Notes: generated by a model not told the origin, from the letters alone. Shown: positions 1 through 7,178, counted from the stretch's first letter. The stretch is DNA of 12,163 nt from Planctomycetes bacterium UBA4800 (GCA_002402755.1 DHGK01000396.1:1-12163), one strand, 5' to 3'. Numbers and translations are program-made.

Positions 1-109
1 GTCCGTTGCGCAATTGCGGCTCTGCCGGCGCCATGGAGGCGGGGACCGGAGGTCTCCACGGCGGCAATCGCTCGGCGTCCCTGCTCACCCTGAAACAACC
101 CCCCCTCCG

Positions 110-133
110 TCCCCCCTTCGGGAGAAGGGGGGA
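110..133. repeat. Perfect 10-bp hairpin with GGGA tetraloop
   Basis: A perfect inverted repeat with arms TCCCCCCTTC (110-119) and GAAGGGGGGA (124-133) encloses the loop GGGA, which fits the GNRA tetraloop pattern. No U-run follows on either strand, so it is not a classical intrinsic terminator. C-run/G-run inverted repeats of this kind are often dispersed intergenic elements in high-GC genomes, but a single copy in this window cannot show that. Confidence 0.7.
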
Positions 134-135
134 AA

Positions 136-153
136 CGCCGGCCGCGGCCGGCG
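136..153. repeat. 18-bp perfect palindrome
   Basis: The sequence CGCCGGCCGCGGCCGGCG is its own reverse complement across all 18 bases, and begins two bases after the preceding hairpin. It could be a dimeric regulator's operator, a second stem, or chance in very GC-rich DNA. It lies about 103 bases upstream of the kinase start codon. Confidence 0.55.
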
Positions 154-243
154 CCTCCAGGGCCACGGGTTCACCGAATATGTACCTATCGCCCGCCTTG
201 CGCTCCTCCCCGGCCGGCAGGTACCATCCCTTCGCACCCGATC

Positions 244-249
244 GAGGAG
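244..249 (+). promoter_or_regulatory. Shine-Dalgarno of the GHMP kinase gene
   Basis: GAGGAG sits six bases before the ATG at 256 and fixes that start in preference to the in-frame ATG two codons later. It is one of the two best ribosome-binding sites in the window. Confidence 0.8.
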
Positions 250-255
250 TACGCT

Positions 256-2073
256 ATGGCGATGCGACAGCTTGAAGGCGCGGCGCGTGCGCCCGCGCAA
301 TGGCGCGCCCTGTGCGCGGGCTCGGACCGCGCGTTCGACCGGTATCTTGAGCGCGAGATTTACGGGCGCGGCGGCGAAGAGTACCTCGCCGCGCAGAAAC
401 GGCGCTTCGCGGAGACGGTCGAAGCCCACGCGGCCGCCTTCGGCGACGGCGAGTGCTTTCTCATGCGCGCGCCGGGACGGCTCAACGCGTTCCTGGAGTA
501 CCTGGACATGTGCGCCGGCGATCACATGTCGACGACGATCGACGGCGACATCCCGATGGCCTTCGCGCCCCGCGACGATGACACGGTCGTGATCAGGAAC
601 GCGTCGGCGCTCTTCCCCGAGCGGCGCTTCTCGATCGGCGAGGCGCGCGCGCGTTTCGCGTCGGCGCCGTGGGGGAGCGGCGAGAGCGCGGGGCTGCCCG
701 ACAACTGGGACAACCGCACGCGCGTGCACCCGTACCACGGCGGCGCGAGGGGCGATCACGTCAACTACTGCCTGGCCGCGTTTCTGAGGCTTGCGTGGGA
801 CGATCCCGGCCTGGTGCGCCGCGGGGCGAACATCACCTTCGGGCCGTCGACGATTCCGCTGCGCGCCGGCACGAGCTCATCGTCGGCGATCGTCGTGCTC
901 TCGGCGCTGGCCTGCCTCCGGTGCAATCCCGCGCGCGCGGACGCGCTCGATGTCCCCGGGCTTTGCCGCCTCCTGGGCGAGGCCGAGTGGTACGTGGGAA
1001 CGCACGGCGGCGCGAACGACCAGACGACGATCCTCAGGAACGAGGTCAACGGCATCCTTTACAACCGCCACTCGCGCGAGAAGCTGGATTCAACGCCGCT
1101 GCGGTTCCTGGAGGGCCTGCGCATCGTCATGGCGAACTCGCTCTGGGAGGCCAACAAGGCCCTCGGCGCCAACTACGTGTTCAACCTGAGGAAGGGGTGG
1201 ATGGACCTCGGGGACGATCTCCTGACGGCGGCGATCGACCATTGCGCCTCGCACGCGGGCCCGAAAGGGCCGGGCTGGGCGCTCGCGCGCGTCAGGGAGC
1301 ATTTCGGGTGGACGATCGATGCCCCCGCGCTGCCGGCGCTGGATGCGCTCGACTGGCGCGCCGTCAGGGAGAAGTACCGGCGCTTCGGAAGCCTCGATGC
1401 CGGCCTTCTGGGCGTGCCCCAGGAGGCCATCGCCCAGCTTATCATGCTGCTTCCCGCCGAGATCGGTCCCGACCAGGCGGGCGCGGCGCTCGGAAAGGAC
1501 CGCACGGCGCTCGCACGCGACTACACGCTGCCCGACGAGAAGGACCGCGTGTGGCGGCCGCGCAACGCGGCCGTGTTCTTCAACACCGAGAACATCCTGG
1601 GACGGCGGATCGAGCGGCTGCTCGGCGAGGCGGCGGCCGCGCTCGAGCGCGGCGTCGCGCCCGACTCGGCCGAGTACGATGCGTTCAGGCGCATGCTCGG
1701 GGAGTGCATCGAGCGCGCGCAGGACACGATCCGCGATGATTTCATGGTGTCGAACGAGCAGCTCGATCTCCTGCTTCGCATTGCGGCCGAGGGCCCGGGG
1801 TACGCGGGCGGCAAGCTCACGGGCGCGGGCAGCGGCGGCTGCGTGTGCGTGTTCGTTCGCGAGGAGGAGGCCGAGGCGATGCTCGCGCACCTGGACCGCG
1901 CGTACTACGGCGTGCCGGCGCACTTCGAGCGCTACCGCGGCGCGCTGCGCGCGTTGCCCGATGCCGCCGTGCGCCGGGAGATGGAGGAGAACCTGGCGCG
2001 CGCGCTCGCCGACACACCTGCGCAGCGCAGGATCGTGACCTTCAGCCGCGGGGCGTGCATGCTTGGGCTCTAG
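256..2073 (+). CDS. GHMP-family (galactokinase-like) small-molecule kinase
   Basis: 605-aa protein expected to phosphorylate a small metabolite, probably a sugar, with ATP in the cytoplasm. All three GHMP motifs are visible. Motif 1 is APGRLN at 72-77, followed by E81 and D84, aligning with the galactokinase GRxNxxGEHxDY stretch. Motif 2 is the ATP loop GTSSSSA around 205-211. Motif 3 is TGAGSGG at 522-528. The segment GGANDQ (251-256) aligns with CGIMDQ of galactokinases and supplies the likely catalytic base D255. It differs from ordinary galactokinase (about 390 aa): the signature His is Tyr82, an approximately 265-residue stretch separates D255 from motif 3, about 70 residues precede motif 1, and about 75 follow motif 3. 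The gene is a single plus-strand unit facing a minus-strand operon. Family membership is secure; the substrate (galactose, another sugar or a polyol) cannot be told from sequence. Confidence 0.88.
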   Translation: MAMRQLEGAARAPAQWRALCAGSDRAFDRYLEREIYGRGGEEYLAAQKRRFAETVEAHAAAFGDGECFLMRAPGRLNAFLEYLDMCAGDHMSTTIDGDIPMAFAPRDDDTVVIRNASALFPERRFSIGEARARFASAPWGSGESAGLPDNWDNRTRVHPYHGGARGDHVNYCLAAFLRLAWDDPGLVRRGANITFGPSTIPLRAGTSSSSAIVVLSALACLRCNPARADALDVPGLCRLLGEAEWYVGTHGGANDQTTILRNEVNGILYNRHSREKLDSTPLRFLEGLRIVMANSLWEANKALGANYVFNLRKGWMDLGDDLLTAAIDHCASHAGPKGPGWALARVREHFGWTIDAPALPALDALDWRAVREKYRRFGSLDAGLLGVPQEAIAQLIMLLPAEIGPDQAGAALGKDRTALARDYTLPDEKDRVWRPRNAAVFFNTENILGRRIERLLGEAAAALERGVAPDSAEYDAFRRMLGECIERAQDTIRDDFMVSNEQLDLLLRIAAEGPGYAGGKLTGAGSGGCVCVFVREEEAEAMLAHLDRAYYGVPAHFERYRGALRALPDAAVRREMEENLARALADTPAQRRIVTFSRGACMLGL

Positions 2074-2074
2074 C

Positions 2075-3718
2075 CTATGGCCTGAACGCCACCGCCGCCG
2101 CGAGCGGCAGCCCCGCCGTGATCGATGCGCCGCCCGCGGGCGCCGCCGCCCGCAGCGCCGCGATGACCTCGGCCAGCGTCAGCGTGCCGTCTCGATCGCC
2201 ATCGGACGCGGCCGGGTTCGCGAGGATCGCCGCGAGCGACGCCGTCATGCCGGCGCCAGACTCGGGCGCCGCCGCGACGTACACGACATCGGCGGCGTTC
2301 GCCCAGTCGGGGCCGGGAGGCGCCGGCGTCTCGGCGATCAGGACGCGCACGCCCTGCGCCTCGGCGAGCGCGCCCGCGAGCGCGGCAGGGCTCTCGGACG
2401 CGAGGCACACGGCCGCAAGAAGCATGTCCTCGGGGGCGAGGGCCTCGGCCGCCGCTCGGAGCGCGGCGAGGAACTCGGCGCCGGCGTTCGGACGCTGCTG
2501 CGCCGCCGCCGCGCCGAGCGCCCGCACGAGGGCTTCGCTGCACTCACGCGGAATCCCGCCCGAGCACACGTGCCGCTTTCCGGCGCCGCCGAGGCCGAGA
2601 AGCTGCGCGCCGAGCGGCGCGTAGGGGCCGGCCGAGGCCGGGAGTTTCCCCGCGCTGAGGAAGACGGTGCGCCGGGCGGGGAGGAATACCATCGCCTGGA
2701 TGTTGTCGCCCACGATCGCGGTCTTGCGGAGAACGTCCTCGGCCAGCGCCATGCTCGGCGCAGGCGCGGCCGCGATGCACCCCTCGATGATCCTGAGGCG
2801 GCGTTCGCCCGGGTTCTCCTCGAGGAAGTGGTTGGTGGCGTACACGTACCGCCCGGGGCTGCGCCTGAGGCGCGCGCCCGACGGGCGGATCTCCATGACG
2901 GCCGCATCGCCGGCCGCGTCGGCGAGCATCAGGTTGTTCCCGGTCGTGGCCTTCGCGTTCGTGATGAGCGCGGCGGCCTCGCCGACCGTGGCGCACGCCG
3001 CCAGCACGCGCCGGAAGATCATGGCGTACGGTTCGCCGTCGGGGTCGTGCCCCTTGCCGTAGCACTCCATGACGCCGCAGGCCAGGCCGCGCGAGTTGAT
3101 TCCCGTGAGCGCGCCGACCAGTCCGGGATAGCTCACGATGGCCATGCGCCCGCCCCCGTCCGCGGGAAGCACGAAGACCGCCGTACGGGGGTGGAGGACG
3201 CCGAGGCTCGGGAAGTCGAGATTGCGCGCGAAGAAGCCGTCCGGGCCCTTGGCGGAGAACGTCGTGCACATAATGGCCTTCTTCGCATCGAAGACCGTGT
3301 TGGCGAGCAGGATGTCCTCGTACGCGACGCCGCCGCCCTCGGCGATGCCCTGCATCTCCTCGCGGGCGGCGTCCGGGACGGAGAAGCGGGACGCGGCCGC
3401 GAGCATGGCGGCGCGCGCGAACGTCCGCGAACTGCCGGTCCCGAGGAAGAACCCGAGGTAGTTGTCGAGCAGGTAGCGCAGCTCTTCCTTGAAGATCTCC
3501 CCGTGGCGCCGGCCGATGTCGCGCGGCGCGCCCTGGAAGAAGAAGATGCGCTGGCCGCCGCGCTCGGCATCGCCGCGCGCGCGGGGCGGCTCGCCGGCCG
3601 GCGCGGCGCGAAGCGAGAGCGCCGCAAGAGCGGCGGCGGCGATGCATGCCGGAAGCCGCTTCGCGCGCGGGCCGCGCAACCTCGCCGCGCGCGCATGTTC
3701 CTGCCGATGGTCTTGCAT
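2075..3718 (-). CDS. Exported C45-type Ntn hydrolase (acyltransferase/amidase) with EF-hand-like C-terminus
   Basis: 547 aa. Start at 3718 is chosen because TGAGG (3729-3725) lies six bases upstream, overlapping the previous gene's stop; a longer in-frame reading to 4093 would run through that gene. The N-terminus is signal-like: basic residues (about 14-21), a hydrophobic run (about 22-36), then AAPA before GE. The body resembles peptidase C45/penicillin acyltransferase-like linear-amide hydrolases: GRRHGE at 69-74, a candidate self-processing nucleophile Cys151 in the context MCTTFSAKGPDG, RNLDF at 165-169, and TGNNLMLAD at 259-267. Such enzymes cleave before the Cys to expose an N-terminal nucleophile that hydrolyses or transfers amide/acyl groups. 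About 150 residues follow the catalytic region, ending with a textbook 12-residue EF-hand loop, DGDRDGTLTLAE (506-517). Substrate unknown. It closes the operon, and its stop is one base from the convergent kinase stop. Confidence 0.8.
   Translation of the reverse strand: MQDHRQEHARAARLRGPRAKRLPACIAAAALAALSLRAAPAGEPPRARGDAERGGQRIFFFQGAPRDIGRRHGEIFKEELRYLLDNYLGFFLGTGSSRTFARAAMLAAASRFSVPDAAREEMQGIAEGGGVAYEDILLANTVFDAKKAIMCTTFSAKGPDGFFARNLDFPSLGVLHPRTAVFVLPADGGGRMAIVSYPGLVGALTGINSRGLACGVMECYGKGHDPDGEPYAMIFRRVLAACATVGEAAALITNAKATTGNNLMLADAAGDAAVMEIRPSGARLRRSPGRYVYATNHFLEENPGERRLRIIEGCIAAAPAPSMALAEDVLRKTAIVGDNIQAMVFLPARRTVFLSAGKLPASAGPYAPLGAQLLGLGGAGKRHVCSGGIPRECSEALVRALGAAAAQQRPNAGAEFLAALRAAAEALAPEDMLLAAVCLASESPAALAGALAEAQGVRVLIAETPAPPGPDWANAADVVYVAAAPESGAGMTASLAAILANPAASDGDRDGTLTLAEVIAALRAAAPAGGASITAGLPLAAAVAFRP
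2168..2203 (-). other. EF-hand-like calcium-binding loop in the C45 protein
   Basis: Codes residues 506-517. Acidic residues sit at loop positions 1, 3 and 5, Gly at 6, Leu at 8 and Glu at 12, exactly the EF-hand spacing. Only one loop is visible, flanked by predicted helix-forming residues, so it could be a lone calcium site stabilising an exported domain. Confidence 0.65.
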
Positions 3719-3726
3719 GGCCGGCC

Positions 3727-4692
3727 TCACAGGTATCCCAGGTCCTTGAGCTTTCCCATCACCTCGCGGTCCGCGTTCCGGGCGTAGCGGGCAAGGTGCG
3801 CCTCGAGCAGGCCCATGAGCGGCAACGCGCCCGCCGGCTGCGGGAGCCCGAGCCGCCGGAGCGGCGTGAGCCGCGCCCGCGAGGCCATCTCGACGAGCGC
3901 GCGGGCGTCCCAGACCGTGCGGCACGCGGGCGTGCGCCATGTGCCGAGCAGCCACATGAGCGTGCGTGCGACCGGCGGCGCGCGCCTCCGGCCCACGCCG
4001 CAGATGAGCGTCGCGCCGTTCCGGGTCACCCGCACGATGCCCCGGCGCCAGTCCTCGCCGAAGAAGGCGCGGTCCGGGGCGGTCTGTTCCCACGCGAGGT
4101 TGGCGCCGTCGCCCAGATGCAGCGGGACCTGGAGCCAGGCGCCGATGCTCGGGAAGAAATCGAGCAGCGCGGCATCGCCGCCGGGGAACGGATGCGAGCA
4201 GCGCATGCGCACGTGATAACGCCCTTCATCCCATGCCGAGGCGGCGGGCCGCGGCGCGAGCGGCACGAACGCCGCGGGAAACTCCCGGGCCTCGCGGTGC
4301 ACCGCGGCCAGCGCATCGGGGGGAACCTCCCCGCGCGCGTGCAGCCAGACGCACCACGGATGCGCGCGCGGCGCGTCCGGCTCGAACGGCCGCGCGCCCT
4401 CCGGGAGCAGGAAGGCGAGATCCGGCGGGACGGACGCGTACACCGCGAACCCGTGGCGCGCGAGCAGATCGAGGAACGTGCGCGCGGACAGCTCGCCGCG
4501 TCCCGCGAGCACCGCGCGCCCGGGATAGAGGGCCGTGAGCAGGGCGGCGGCGTTGGCCTCGGCGTCGGGGGCCGGAAGGTGCAGGCGCGTCTCGTGGAGC
4601 GCGCACGCGCCGGCGATGCCGCCGGGATCGTCCTCGGTCGTGACCAGGAAAAGCCCGCGCCCGATCCGCTTCTCCTTCTCTTCCGGCCCCAT
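3727..4692 (-). CDS. Conserved-context hypothetical protein
   Basis: 321 aa, not recognised. No signal peptide, membrane segment, nucleotide-binding loop or metal motif is evident. It begins with a short charged stretch (MGPEEKEKR), is rich in Ala, Arg and Leu, contains several Trp residues clustered around 180-245, and ends ADREVMGKLKDLGYL. That tail resembles the last residues of some sulfatase and TPR proteins, but the body shows no such domain. Start at 4692 is supported by GAGAG (4703-4699), which overlaps the metallophosphoesterase stop; the next gene starts 8 bases after its stop. Codon use matches the neighbours, and only this frame gives an uninterrupted protein between them. It is probably soluble and cytoplasmic, co-transcribed with the metallophosphoesterase and the C45 hydrolase. 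Confidence 0.72.
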   Translation of the reverse strand: MGPEEKEKRIGRGLFLVTTEDDPGGIAGACALHETRLHLPAPDAEANAAALLTALYPGRAVLAGRGELSARTFLDLLARHGFAVYASVPPDLAFLLPEGARPFEPDAPRAHPWCVWLHARGEVPPDALAAVHREAREFPAAFVPLAPRPAASAWDEGRYHVRMRCSHPFPGGDAALLDFFPSIGAWLQVPLHLGDGANLAWEQTAPDRAFFGEDWRRGIVRVTRNGATLICGVGRRRAPPVARTLMWLLGTWRTPACRTVWDARALVEMASRARLTPLRRLGLPQPAGALPLMGLLEAHLARYARNADREVMGKLKDLGYL

Positions 4693-4701
4693 GGCGGGCT
4701 C

Positions 4702-5457
4702 TCAGACCCCGTATCCGAGGCGCTCGGCGAGGCGGTGGTCGAGGCCGTTGGCGGCGATCTTCTGCTGCGTCGCGGCCAGGTCGTAGGGAATGCGGTGGTA
4801 GATCACGCGGTCGCCCGTGAATTCCACGTAGCAGGCGCGCGGGTCGCGGTCGCGCGGCTGGCCCACGGAGCCGACGTTGATGATGAGCTTCTCTCCCTCG
4901 ATGCGAACCTCCATGCCGTCCTCGCCCGAGGGGTACACGTTGCGCCCCTCCGTGAACACGCACGGCATGTGCGTGTGGCCCGTGAAGCACACCGGCTCCT
5001 CGAAGGTGAAGAGTTCCGCGATGACGTCGGGATCGGCAAGCAGGAAGTCGCGCGGAAGGAGGTACTCGGACGTCGGGTCGCGCGGCGACCCGTGGACGAG
5101 CAGGCAGTCCGGGCGGTGCGCGAGACGGGGCAGGTCGTTCAGGATGCGGCGGTACCTGATCGCGCGCCACGGCTTCCACCACGGCCCGAAGAGCCGCGTG
5201 CGGGTCCAGGCGAGCGCCTCGCGCGCCAGCGAGTAGAACCCGATGGGAGCCCTGAGCAGCGCTTCTTCGTGGTTGCCCATGAGGTAGACGGCGCAGCGCC
5301 GGCGCACGAGGTCCAGGCAGCGGTCCGGGTCCGGGCCGTAGCCGACCACATCGCCCAGGCAGAGCACGGACTCGATCCCGCGCCGGTCGATGTCCTCGAA
5401 TACCTTCGAGAGCGCCTCCCAGTTGGCGTGGATGTCGCTGATGATCGCGTCCGTCAC
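4702..5457 (-). CDS. Metallophosphoesterase (calcineurin-like, small single-domain type)
   Basis: 251 aa, expected to hydrolyse phosphomono- or diesters using two divalent metals in the cytoplasm. The full motif series is present: SDIH (D8, H10), GDVVGYG (D36), GNHE (N62, H63), VHGSP (H122) and GHTH (H161, H163). It is followed by INVGSVGQPRD at 183-193, characteristic of the MJ0936/YfcE-like subgroup. I chose the GTG at 5457 because it overlaps the yaaT stop as GTGA and places the SDIH motif at the N-terminus; a longer reading upstream lies inside yaaT. No strong Shine-Dalgarno is seen, so translation probably depends on coupling. Substrate is unknown; relatives act on cyclic nucleotides, nucleotide diphosphates or artificial phosphodiesters. 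Confidence 0.9.
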   Translation of the reverse strand: MTDAIISDIHANWEALSKVFEDIDRRGIESVLCLGDVVGYGPDPDRCLDLVRRRCAVYLMGNHEEALLRAPIGFYSLAREALAWTRTRLFGPWWKPWRAIRYRRILNDLPRLAHRPDCLLVHGSPRDPTSEYLLPRDFLLADPDVIAELFTFEEPVCFTGHTHMPCVFTEGRNVYPSGEDGMEVRIEGEKLIINVGSVGQPRDRDPRACYVEFTGDRVIYHRIPYDLAATQQKIAANGLDHRLAERLGYGV

Positions 5458-6242
5458 TGTCTGCCGCTTCTCTTCGCGCGCTTCAACGTTTCCAGGGCCT
5501 CCGCTTCCAGTTCGTAGCGCAGGCAGCACTTGAGCTTGCCGCAGGCGCCGCAGTTCTTGCCGGGGTTGAGCGGCTGGCCCTGCTCCTTGGCCATCCGGAT
5601 CGTGACCGCCTCGATCGCGTCGAGGTGGGTGGCGCAGCACAGGGCGAGGCCGCAGGTGCCGATGCCGCCGTGAATGCGCGTGCAGTCGCGCGGACCGATC
5701 TGGCGCATCTCGATGCGCGCGTGAAACCGCCGCGCCAGGAGATGCACGAGCTCCCGGAAATCGATCCTGCCGTTGGCCGTGTAGTGCACGACGACCTTCT
5801 GCTCGCCGAAGAGCGCCTCGATGTTGACCAGATGCAGGGCGAGCTTCAGCTCGGCCGACTTCTCCTCGACGAACTTCCAGTACTGGGTGCGCGAGCGCTC
5901 CTCAAGCTCGGCGGCGCGCGCGCGGTCCTTGGCGGTCATGCGCCGGAGGAGCGGTCCGACGATGGACTCCTCGCCGAGCGGAGCGCTCGGCGCCAGGATC
6001 GTGCCGACCTCCAGATCCCGGTTGCTGCGGACGATGACGTGCTCGCCGCGGCGCAGGGACTCGTCGTTCGTGCCGAACCTGCCCCTGAAATGGTAGTTCC
6101 CGTAGCGCACGAGGCAGAAGTACGCGAAGTCGGGCGCGCGCGGCTGCACGGCCGCGGGAGCCGGCTCGGGCGCGGCCGCGGCGGGAGATGCGGCCGGCGC
6201 CGCGGGCGCCGCGTCCGGTTGAGTCCTCTGCGCGTCGTTCAT
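5454..6242 (-). CDS. RicT/YaaT-family PSP1 C-terminal domain protein
   Basis: 262 aa. Residues 1-37 are a low-complexity Ala/Pro tail; the PSP1 region runs from about 40 to 255. The hallmark is a cysteine-rich C-terminus: C187, C197, C202, C203, C231, C234, C239 and C240, in the contexts GGIGTCGLALCC and CGACGKLKCC. This matches the YaaT pattern GGIGxCGxxLCC...CGxLxCCLxYE. In Bacillus subtilis RicT works with RicA and RicF in an Fe-S complex that controls RNase Y-dependent mRNA processing, sporulation and biofilm formation. No RicA or RicF homologue is visible here, so the cysteine function can be inferred but not the partners. The gene starts nine bases after the HDOD stop and overlaps the metallophosphoesterase start by four bases. 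No good Shine-Dalgarno precedes it: GGAG lies about 17 bases upstream. Confidence 0.92.
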   Translation of the reverse strand: MNDAQRTQPDAAPAAPAASPAAAAPEPAPAAVQPRAPDFAYFCLVRYGNYHFRGRFGTNDESLRRGEHVIVRSNRDLEVGTILAPSAPLGEESIVGPLLRRMTAKDRARAAELEERSRTQYWKFVEEKSAELKLALHLVNIEALFGEQKVVVHYTANGRIDFRELVHLLARRFHARIEMRQIGPRDCTRIHGGIGTCGLALCCATHLDAIEAVTIRMAKEQGQPLNPGKNCGACGKLKCCLRYELEAEALETLKRAKRSGRQ

Positions 6243-6251
6243 AGGCTGTGA

Positions 6252-7178
6252 TTATAGCTCCTGCCGCGCGCCCTGCGAAGGACGCGCGGGATTCCCGGCC
6301 GCCGCAAGAAACTCCCTGGCTTCGGATGCCGCCGCGGCCGCGCGCGTCTCGAGCTCATCCCAGTCGTACGCGGCGCCCGCGAAGAGGGGCCGGGCGGAGA
6401 GCTCCTCGCGGGAGGGCGGCGGAGAGAACCGCGCGAAGCCCAGGCCGGCCGCCCGCACGGCGGCATCGGCGGCCTGCAGCGCGGCGGCGAGCGGCGCCTC
6501 GCCGGGGTCGCACGGCGGCCCGTGATGGGCGGCCACCGCGCTCGCGATCTGCGGGGGGAGATTCCACGCCTCGGCGAGCCACGCGCCGATGTGCGCGTGG
6601 TCGGTGCCCAGCATCCGCCGTTCCGCCTCGTACAGGGGAATCCGCTCCGCGGCCGCAAGCTCCAGAATACGCTCGAAGTCCTCGTGCAGGACGGCGTCGA
6701 GCACCGTCGTGCCGATGTCGTGAATCAGGCCCGTGACGAACGCCTCCGCGACCACGTCGAGCTTGAGGCGCCTGGCGAGGAGGTCGCAGGCGGCGGCGCA
6801 GGCGGCCGCGTGCTCCCAGAGCGCTTCGCGCGGCGGGGCGCCGGCGGCGCCGGCGAGCGGCGTGCGGAAGGTCGACGCGTTCGCCGCAATGCCCGCGATG
6901 CGCTTCATGCCGAGAAGGACGCAGGCGACGCTGAGCGACCCCACGGTTCGGGTCATGCCGTAGGAGGCCGAGTTGGCGACCTTGAGGACTCGCGCCGCAA
7001 GGGGAGGATCCCTGGCGATGCGGGCGGTCATGTCCACGACCGTGGCGGCGGGATCGCGCGCCGCGCGCAGGACCTCGGCCGCGATCGCGGGGAGCGTCGG
7101 CAGCCCGCCGAGGGCGGCGACGCGGCGCCGGAGGCGATCGAGCGCGTCGCGGGTCGAGCCGGCTCCGGGGGCCGTCAC
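6252..7178 (-). CDS. HDOD-domain protein
   Basis: 308 aa signalling-type protein. An HDOD core spans roughly 20-245: GLPTLPAIAAEVL (25-37), DPPLAARVLKVANSASYG (57-74), then the LGMKRIAGIA helix. The HD-superfamily ligands look intact: H123, H153-D154 in GLIHDIG, H196, H218-H219 and D238. Many HDOD proteins have lost some of these, so hydrolase activity is possible but unproven; most studied members act as protein scaffolds in bacterial signalling. No receiver, GGDEF or membrane domain is attached. The C-terminal 60 residues are Ala/Arg-rich and probably disordered. GTG start at 7178 overlaps the ybeY stop as GTGA and is preceded by a clear GAGGAG. Confidence 0.9.
   Translation of the reverse strand: MTAPGAGSTRDALDRLRRRVAALGGLPTLPAIAAEVLRAARDPAATVVDMTARIARDPPLAARVLKVANSASYGMTRTVGSLSVACVLLGMKRIAGIAANASTFRTPLAGAAGAPPREALWEHAAACAAACDLLARRLKLDVVAEAFVTGLIHDIGTTVLDAVLHEDFERILELAAAERIPLYEAERRMLGTDHAHIGAWLAEAWNLPPQIASAVAAHHGPPCDPGEAPLAAALQAADAAVRAAGLGFARFSPPPSREELSARPLFAGAAYDWDELETRAAAAASEAREFLAAAGNPARPSQGARQEL

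Larger units (their letters stand above)
1..255. other. Intergenic leader upstream of the GHMP kinase
   Basis: No convincing gene lies here. Plus-strand frame 1 is open from base 1 to a TGA at 91-93 and could be the tail of an upstream gene, but its third positions are clearly less GC-rich than those of the real genes. The region holds a strong hairpin (110-133), an 18-bp palindrome (136-153), a locally AT-richer stretch near 172-186, and a ribosome-binding site at 244-249. I see no promoter with both a good -35 and a good -10. The hairpin plus palindrome could end transcription from the left or sit in the kinase leader. Confidence 0.6.

Noticed and set aside
1..93. Tail of an upstream plus-strand gene ending at TGA 91-93
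   Set aside because: Third positions are not as GC-rich as in real genes here, the peptide has no recognisable features, and only about 30 codons are visible.
182..224. GTACCT ... AGGTAC inverted repeat as an operator for the kinase
   Set aside because: Only six bases per arm separated by 31 bases, likely to occur by chance.
2063..5517. Very long open frames on the plus strand opposite the C45, hypothetical, metallophosphoesterase and yaaT genes
   Set aside because: They are Arg/Ala/Pro/Gly-rich, lack recognisable motifs and lie antisense to genes with clear families. High GC content removes stop codons from the shadow frames.
6242..6248. Dispersed copies of the heptamer at the yaaT start (6242-6248) and at 2071-2077 as functional elements
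   Set aside because: A rough hand estimate from base composition gives about two chance matches of (C/T)AGCCTA on both strands in this length, so these copies need no explanation.
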